Origin: Deltaproteobacteria bacterium
GTDB taxonomy: Bacteria > Desulfobacterota > Desulfuromonadia > Desulfuromonadales > Geothermobacteraceae
Reading direction: 5' to 3'
DNA length: 9,259 nt
Assembly (NCBI GenBank): GCA_003695205.1
Contig: RFIO01000172.1
Span: forward strand, 1 to 9,259
Positions 5,474-9,259 of this stretch are shown in pieces. A program made the position numbers and the translations under genes. Position 1 is the first letter of the stretch. The number at the start of each line of letters is the position of its first letter. Below the pieces are notes generated by a model. The model saw only the letters and a program-made list of their open reading frames with translations, was not told the origin of the DNA and did no database searches.

Positions 5474-7612
5474 ATGAGAATCCGAAAACTGTTGTTCAGC
5501 ATTCTGGCCACCGGCCTGGCCCTACTCCTGGCGGCGCCGGTAGTCGTGGCCGACGACCACGACCGAGAGATTCGCCTGACCATCAGCAGCGACAAAACGA
5601 CCTACGCGCCGGGCGAGACGGTCAAACTCTCGGTGACCGCCCGCTATAAGGACGGCAAGCTGGTGAAAGAAGTGGACAAGGCCGAGGTCAGCGTCTATGA
5701 CCCGACCGGTGCCCGCAAGGTTGACAAGGCCAAAATGACCAAAGTCGGCGACGGTCAATACAAGTATGACTATCGCCTCTCCTCCTCGGCCAAAACCGGC
5801 GACTGGCGCTTCAAGGTCAAGATCGAGGACAAGGACGACAACAAGAGAGAGGAGAACTACTACGTCAATGTCGCCAGCGGCGGCGGTGGCCCGGTCGACA
5901 ACGACGGCGATGGCTACGACAGCAGCCAGGACTGCAACGACAACGATCCTTCCATTCATCCCGGCGCCGCCGAGATCTGCGGCGACGGCGTCGACAACAA
6001 CTGCGACGGCAGCGTCGACGAAGGCTGCGGCGGTGGCGGCGGTGGCGGCGGGCATGCCAGCCTGACCTGGTCCGACTATCCCTCGGCCTGTATCGCCTGC
6101 CACCCGAACCAGGCCAATGCCGTGGCCTCATCCACCCACTACCGCTGGCTCGGCCTCGCTGCCGACATGGTCAACCAGCCCGGCACCCAGCAGGGCAAAC
6201 TGACCAACGCCGTCAACAGCTACTGCATCAACATTCTCGGCGACTGGCCGGTGTGCGGCAGCTGCCACGTCGGTCGGGGGCTGCGCCCGGACGACCCCCA
6301 GGCCGGCCTGGAAAACATCGACTGCCTGATGTGTCACAACGGCGAGTATGCCCTGGCGCGCGTTCGCCTGGCCGACGGCAGCATGGGACCGCCCGAGGGA
6401 ACCCCGCAGGCGACCCTGGACGGCTATGTGCAGAACATCGGCAAGCCGACCCGCACCAGCTGCCTGAAGTGCCATGCCAACGCCGGCGGCGGCAACGCCG
6501 TCAAGCGCGGCGACCTGTCGATGGAACTGATCGCCAACAGCGACGCCTCCTTCGACATCCACATGAGCACCTCCGGCGGCGACAAGGCCTGCCAGAGCTG
6601 CCATGTCTTCAACAACCACAAGGTGATCGGCAAGGGCTCCGACCTGCGGCCGACCGATGATCCCTCGCGCGGCGCCGAGGTGGCCTGCACCACCTGCCAC
6701 GCCGGCAAGGACGGCAGCAACGGCCACAGCACCAGCAAGATCAACCTGCACGTCGATCGGGTCGCCTGCCAGACCTGTCATATCCCCACCTACGCCAAGG
6801 TGGCGACCGAAACCCATCGCGACTGGCGCTTCCATCATGACGGCAGCCCTGCTGACGGCGCCTCCGGACCGGGCCATCCGCACCTCACCACGGGCCAGAA
6901 CCTGGTTCCCGACTACCTGTGGTGGAACCGTACCAGCGACAACTACCTGCTCGGCGACGACGCCCTGCTCACCTATGACCCCGAGCGGGACACCTGGCCG
7001 ACGTCGCGGCCGCTGGGGGGCTTCTACCAGGGAGCGAGCAAGATCTATCCGTTCAAGTACAAGACCGCCGACCAGCCCAAGACCGTCTCTGACCATCGCC
7101 TGATCGCCCTGGACACCTTCGAGTATCTCAAGGGGAGCGGCGACGTGGTCAAGGCGATCCAGAACGGCCTGGTCAACATGGGCTATGCCGCCAACACCGC
7201 CTACGAGTGGGTTACCACCGACACCTTCCAGCTGCTCAACCACGGCGTGGAACCCAAGTCGGCGGCGTTGAACTGCAGCGACTGCCACGACGGCAGCGGC
7301 AACAGCCAGCTGCGCATGCCCTTTGACCAGCTCGGCTACCACACCTGGCCGGCCAAGGTCAAAAGCTGCACCCTGTGCCACGGCTCCAAGAGCATGGGCT
7401 GGCAGCAGATGCATGAAAAACATGCCGAGGGGATGAAGCTCGACTGCAACGGCTGCCACGGCGGCGAACCGACCGGCTTCGTAGAACCGCCCACCAGCAA
7501 CGGCCTGTGCAACAACTGCCACGGCGGCAAGAACTACGACAAGTCACAGGACCTGCACAAGCGCCACGCCGACAAGGGGCGCGCCCAGTGCGACGACTGC
7601 CATACTTTCTGA
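5474..7612 (+). CDS. Secreted dodecaheme c-type cytochrome, OTR-like, with Ig-like and MopE-type domains
   Basis: This is a 712-residue exported multiheme cytochrome. A Sec signal peptide (MRIRK, hydrophobic to about residue 22, likely cut after A26) has no lipobox. An Ig/macroglobulin-like beta domain (about 30-136) is followed by a MopE-type metal-binding motif (142-185: DNDGDGYD, DCNDNDPSIHPGAAEIC, GVDNNCDGSVDEGC; C154, C169, C177, C185) and eight glycines (186-193). CxxCH motifs start at C206, C261, C284, C330, C373, C405, C432, C601, C632, C658, C679 and C706. Residues 195 to about 620 resemble octaheme tetrathionate reductases: IGKPTRTSC, KRGDLSMELI, DIHMSTSGG, VACQTCHIPTYAKV, the heme-free span 437-600 with LNHGVEPKSAALNCSDCH. 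Hemes 9-12 are an extension ending two residues from the C-terminus. The ATG follows GGAGG by 7 bases and gives the signal peptide. It probably moves electrons in the periplasm or at the cell surface; the substrate (tetrathionate, nitrogen oxide or metal) is unknown. There is no cytochrome neighbour, so it looks monocistronic. Confidence 0.9.
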   Translation: MRIRKLLFSILATGLALLLAAPVVVADDHDREIRLTISSDKTTYAPGETVKLSVTARYKDGKLVKEVDKAEVSVYDPTGARKVDKAKMTKVGDGQYKYDYRLSSSAKTGDWRFKVKIEDKDDNKREENYYVNVASGGGGPVDNDGDGYDSSQDCNDNDPSIHPGAAEICGDGVDNNCDGSVDEGCGGGGGGGGHASLTWSDYPSACIACHPNQANAVASSTHYRWLGLAADMVNQPGTQQGKLTNAVNSYCINILGDWPVCGSCHVGRGLRPDDPQAGLENIDCLMCHNGEYALARVRLADGSMGPPEGTPQATLDGYVQNIGKPTRTSCLKCHANAGGGNAVKRGDLSMELIANSDASFDIHMSTSGGDKACQSCHVFNNHKVIGKGSDLRPTDDPSRGAEVACTTCHAGKDGSNGHSTSKINLHVDRVACQTCHIPTYAKVATETHRDWRFHHDGSPADGASGPGHPHLTTGQNLVPDYLWWNRTSDNYLLGDDALLTYDPERDTWPTSRPLGGFYQGASKIYPFKYKTADQPKTVSDHRLIALDTFEYLKGSGDVVKAIQNGLVNMGYAANTAYEWVTTDTFQLLNHGVEPKSAALNCSDCHDGSGNSQLRMPFDQLGYHTWPAKVKSCTLCHGSKSMGWQQMHEKHAEGMKLDCNGCHGGEPTGFVEPPTSNGLCNNCHGGKNYDKSQDLHKRHADKGRAQCDDCHTF

Positions 7613-7638
7613 CAGGGCAGTTGTCATGGTCGACAAAG

Positions 7639-7667
7639 AGCGGGGAGCCATTCGGCTCCCCGCTTTT
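7639..7667 (+). terminator. Intrinsic terminator after the cytochrome gene, probably bidirectional
   Basis: A perfect 11-bp stem (AGCGGGGAGCC 7639-7649 with GGCTCCCCGCT 7654-7664) has a 4-base loop and is followed by TTTTGTTT, 26 bases past the cytochrome stop. On the minus strand the same stem is followed by CTTTG only, a weaker tail, but it lies 20-odd bases after the DUF167 stop and no other terminator is visible for that operon. Confidence 0.9.
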
Positions 7668-7687
7668 GTTTCAGGATGTGATGGAGT

Positions 7688-7981
7688 CTAGATCAGCGGT
7701 TCAAGAACCGCGGCCACATCGGAAACTGCGGCCCCTTCGAGCAGGATGCGTTTGTGGCGGGAGGTCTCGCCCGAGAGGATACGCACCGACGATTTCGGCT
7801 GCCTGAACAGTTTGGCGAGAAACTGGATGCAGGCCTTGTTGGCGGCGCCATCGACCGGGGGGGATGTCAGGGCGACCTTGAGCTCTTCACCCTGCAGGCC
7901 GACAACGGCATTGCGGCTGGCGCGCGGCTGCGCCAGGACGGCCACCACGGCGCCCTCAGGGTGTTCGCTCAGGCAGATCAT
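7688..7981 (-). CDS. yggU: DUF167 / YggU family protein (UPF0235)
   Basis: This is a small cytoplasmic protein of 97 residues and unknown function. The family core is plain: QPRASRNAVVG (18-28), LTSPPVDGAANKA (38-50), FLAKLFRQPKSSVRILSGET (54-73) and SRHKRI (74-79). It is the last gene of the yggT-divIVA-DUF167 set. Its ATG overlaps the divIVA stop by four bases (ATGA), implying coupled translation, with only a weak AGGA before it. In many bacteria the family sits beside yggT and division genes, which suggests but does not prove a link to the cell envelope. Confidence 0.94.
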   Translation of the reverse strand: MICLSEHPEGAVVAVLAQPRASRNAVVGLQGEELKVALTSPPVDGAANKACIQFLAKLFRQPKSSVRILSGETSRHKRILLEGAAVSDVAAVLEPLI

Positions 7982-8526
7982 GATTCCTGGCCGTCGACCG
8001 GTTCGATCAGCGGTGTGGCGGCATCATCAAAGGGGAGCGGCTCATCAAGCAGATTTTCTTCCTCCCGTTCGCGACGCACCTCGACCACTTCGAGATCGAG
8101 CAGGCGCATGTGGCTTTCGACCAGGGCCCGCAGGGAGGTTTCAAAGGAGATCTTCTGCCGCTTGATCTCCTGGATCTCGTTGATCAGCTGCACGCGACGC
8201 TCCTCGGCGTCGCGCACGATGCGTTCGGCCTTCAGTTCGGCGTCGGTGAGTATGATGTCGGCCTCGTTGCGGGCGTTCTCGCGGATGCCGTCGACCATCT
8301 TCTGGGTGGTGACCAGGGTCTCCTTCAGGGTCGACTCGCGTTCCTGCATGCGCTTGAGTTCGGTGCGCGTACGGGCCAGCTCCTCCTTGAGTTCCTGGTG
8401 TTCGCGGTAGAGCCGTTCCAGCTGATCGGCCACCATCTCGAGGAAGTGGTCGACGCCGGCGGTATCGTAGCCGAACAGTCGGGTTTTGAACTGGTGCTGC
8501 TGGATATCCATGGGAGATATGGTCAT
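7978..8526 (-). CDS. divIVA: DivIVA domain-containing protein
   Basis: This is a coiled-coil protein of 182 residues. The N-terminal DivIVA lipid-binding region reads PMDIQQHQFKTRLFGYDTAG (5-24), then VDHFLEMVADQL (25-36); it is followed by a long charged heptad region (about 36-125) and an acidic tail with LLDEPLPFDD. DivIVA family proteins bind negatively curved membrane at poles or septa and recruit division, cell-wall or chromosome-anchoring partners; the role in deltaproteobacteria is poorly defined. The ATG at 8526 follows GGGAGG by 6 bases; the later in-frame ATG (8511) has no ribosome site. The start shares one base with the yggT stop (TGATG) and the end overlaps the DUF167 start. Confidence 0.93.
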   Translation of the reverse strand: MTISPMDIQQHQFKTRLFGYDTAGVDHFLEMVADQLERLYREHQELKEELARTRTELKRMQERESTLKETLVTTQKMVDGIRENARNEADIILTDAELKAERIVRDAEERRVQLINEIQEIKRQKISFETSLRALVESHMRLLDLEVVEVRREREEENLLDEPLPFDDAATPLIEPVDGQES

Positions 8527-8819
8527 CAGTATCCTCCCATGGACCCGAGCGACAGAATCAGCCCCACCAGCAGCTGCCGGCCGACCTCGAGCGCCAGCAG
8601 CAGCACGATGGGAGTGAAATCGAAGCCGCCGAAATGCAGCGGCAGAACCCTCCGGATGCGGTTGAGCACCGGATCGGTGGCGTTGTGCAGGAAGCGGACA
8701 ATCGGATTGTAGGGATCGGGATTGACCCAGCTGATGATCGCCCGGGCGATGACAATGTAAAAGTAGATCTGGAACAGGTAGTTGACCACCGTGGCCAGGG
8801 CGTTGAGCAAAACGGTCAT
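8526..8819 (-). CDS. yggT: YggT family integral membrane protein
   Basis: This is a two-helix inner-membrane protein of 97 residues. The first membrane segment (about 4-31) runs into the family signature ISWVNPDPYNPIVRFLHNAT, then DPVLNRIRRVLP; a second hydrophobic segment follows (about 68-90). YggT proteins have been linked to osmotic or envelope stress and, beside divIVA-like genes, to cell division (YlmG in Gram-positives and plastids), but the biochemical role is not known. The start is uncertain: ATG at 8819 gives the family length and N-terminus but has no clear ribosome site; an in-frame ATG at 8852 would add 11 residues (Pro/Gly-rich) and also lacks one. It is the first gene of the operon, and its stop TGA overlaps the divIVA ATG. 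Confidence 0.92.
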   Translation of the reverse strand: MTVLLNALATVVNYLFQIYFYIVIARAIISWVNPDPYNPIVRFLHNATDPVLNRIRRVLPLHFGGFDFTPIVLLLALEVGRQLLVGLILSLGSMGGY

Positions 8820-8890
8820 GTCGGTCACTGCGCCGCCGCCGGGCGGCTCCATAAGAGGTTAATTTTACGTATTTTTTCAACCGAGCTAAC

Positions 8891-8919
8891 TATATACAGA
8901 AACAGCGGAACCCTGTCAA
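8891..8919 (-). promoter_or_regulatory. Sigma-70 promoter of the yggT-divIVA-DUF167 operon
   Basis: On the minus strand a perfect TTGACA -35 (8914-8919) and a TATATA -10 (8891-8896) have 17 bases between them and a TG just before the -10. The start should be near 8884, about 65 bases before the preferred yggT ATG. The leader is AT-rich and has no obvious regulatory fold. Confidence 0.7.
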
Positions 8920-8954
8920 ACCCCTGATGACGACCAAAACGGCGTGCTGGCGCT

Positions 8955-8983
8955 TTGACAGCGTCTCCGGCTCCGGCTATAGT
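8955..8983 (+). promoter_or_regulatory. Sigma-70 promoter of the DAHP synthase gene
   Basis: A perfect TTGACA -35 (8955-8960), 17-base spacer and TATAGT -10 (8978-8983, 5 of 6 matches) make a near-consensus promoter. The start would be near 8990, leaving a leader of about 69 bases in which I see no leader peptide or T-box. It stands back to back with the yggT promoter; the two -35 boxes are 35 bases apart. Confidence 0.8.
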
Positions 8984-9058
8984 GGCCGCCACCGGCGACC
9001 GGCCGGCCGAAAGCCAGGCTAAACAGTTGTTTATTCAAAAGAAACGGACGCGACAACA

Positions 9059-9259
9059 ATGACACGCACCAACAATCTCAATGTCAGTGGCTTAACCCCC
9101 ATCATCGCCCCCGGCGACCTGAAGCAGGTTCTCCCCCTCGATGAGGAGGGAGCACGGTTCGTCACCGCCTCGCGCGACGCCATCAAGGCCATTCTGCGCG
9201 GCGAGGACCGCCGGCTGTTCGCCGTCGTCGGCCCCTGTTCCATCCACGATCCCAAGGCC
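9059..9259 (+). CDS. aroF: Class I 3-deoxy-7-phosphoheptulonate (DAHP) synthase, N-terminal part, cut by window edge
   Basis: This enzyme condenses phosphoenolpyruvate and erythrose 4-phosphate to DAHP, the first step of the shikimate pathway to aromatic amino acids. The first 67 residues are present. They show the AroF/G/H-type N-terminal extension, SRDAIKAILRGEDRRLFAVV (38-57), and the hallmark GPCSIHDPKA (58-67) that opens the barrel. The full protein would be about 350 residues. The ATG at 9059 has only a poor ribosome site (CGGA about 12 bases upstream), but it gives the family N-terminus and follows the strong promoter. Which aromatic amino acid feeds back on it cannot be read from this fragment, so the letter in the symbol is provisional. 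Confidence 0.93.
   Translation, partial: MTRTNNLNVSGLTPIIAPGDLKQVLPLDEEGARFVTASRDAIKAILRGEDRRLFAVVGPCSIHDPKA

Noticed and set aside
6128..7522. A 464-codon open frame on the minus strand inside the cytochrome gene
   Set aside because: It is a shadow of the GC-rich cytochrome codons: low-complexity Ala/Val/Gly translation, no domain, no sensible start. The plus strand carries 12 CxxCH motifs in frame.
1..9259. CRISPR array, insertion sequence, phage or integrase genes, tRNA
   Set aside because: Reading both strands gave no periodic repeats with spacers, no transposase-like product, no terminal inverted repeats, and no tRNA-like cloverleaf.

Overview
The window is GC-rich (roughly 60% or more by eye) and densely coded. 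It suggests an anaerobic, metal- or sulfur-respiring deltaproteobacterium of the Desulfuromonadales type (Geobacter, Desulfuromonas or Pelobacter relatives). The grounds are a glycine cleavage system with a two-subunit P-protein, an FmdB zinc-ribbon gene beside folD, a very large multiheme c-type cytochrome, a strong sigma-54-like promoter, and a YggT-DivIVA-DUF167 cluster. This placement is inference from gene content, not from a search.

Positions 1-5077 lie on the minus strand and read right to left: an FmdB-family zinc-ribbon gene closed by a strong intrinsic terminator, then folD with its own sigma-70 promoter, then gcvT, gcvH, gcvPA and gcvPB (gcvPB leaves the window at position 1). FolD plus the glycine cleavage system is a coherent C1 module: GcvP/H/T move the glycine alpha-carbon onto tetrahydrofolate as 5,10-methylene-THF, and FolD interconverts that with 10-formyl-THF. 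Between gcvH and gcvPA there are three consecutive hairpins in 99 bases with no U-tract.

Positions 5078-5473 form a 396-base divergent intergenic region. It holds the fmdB promoter on the left, an AT-rich patch with an inverted repeat, a -24/-12 (sigma-54) promoter candidate, and a structured GC-rich leader. These precede the most unusual gene, 5474-7612 (+), a secreted 712-residue protein. It combines an Ig/macroglobulin-like domain, a MopE-type Asp/Cys metal-binding motif, a polyglycine linker, a core resembling octaheme tetrathionate reductase (OTR), and four extra C-terminal hemes, giving 12 CxxCH motifs. A strong hairpin terminator follows and probably serves the convergent neighbour too.

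Positions 7688-8819 (-) hold a tightly overlapping yggT-divIVA-DUF167 operon, linked to cell envelope and division. It is transcribed from a TTGACA promoter that stands back to back with a near-consensus promoter for a class I DAHP synthase (9059 onward, +), the entry enzyme of the shikimate pathway, cut by the window end.

No tRNA, rRNA, CRISPR array, insertion sequence or phage gene was seen. The main candidate for something new is the modular dodecaheme cytochrome and its likely sigma-54-controlled upstream region; the rest is well-known housekeeping.
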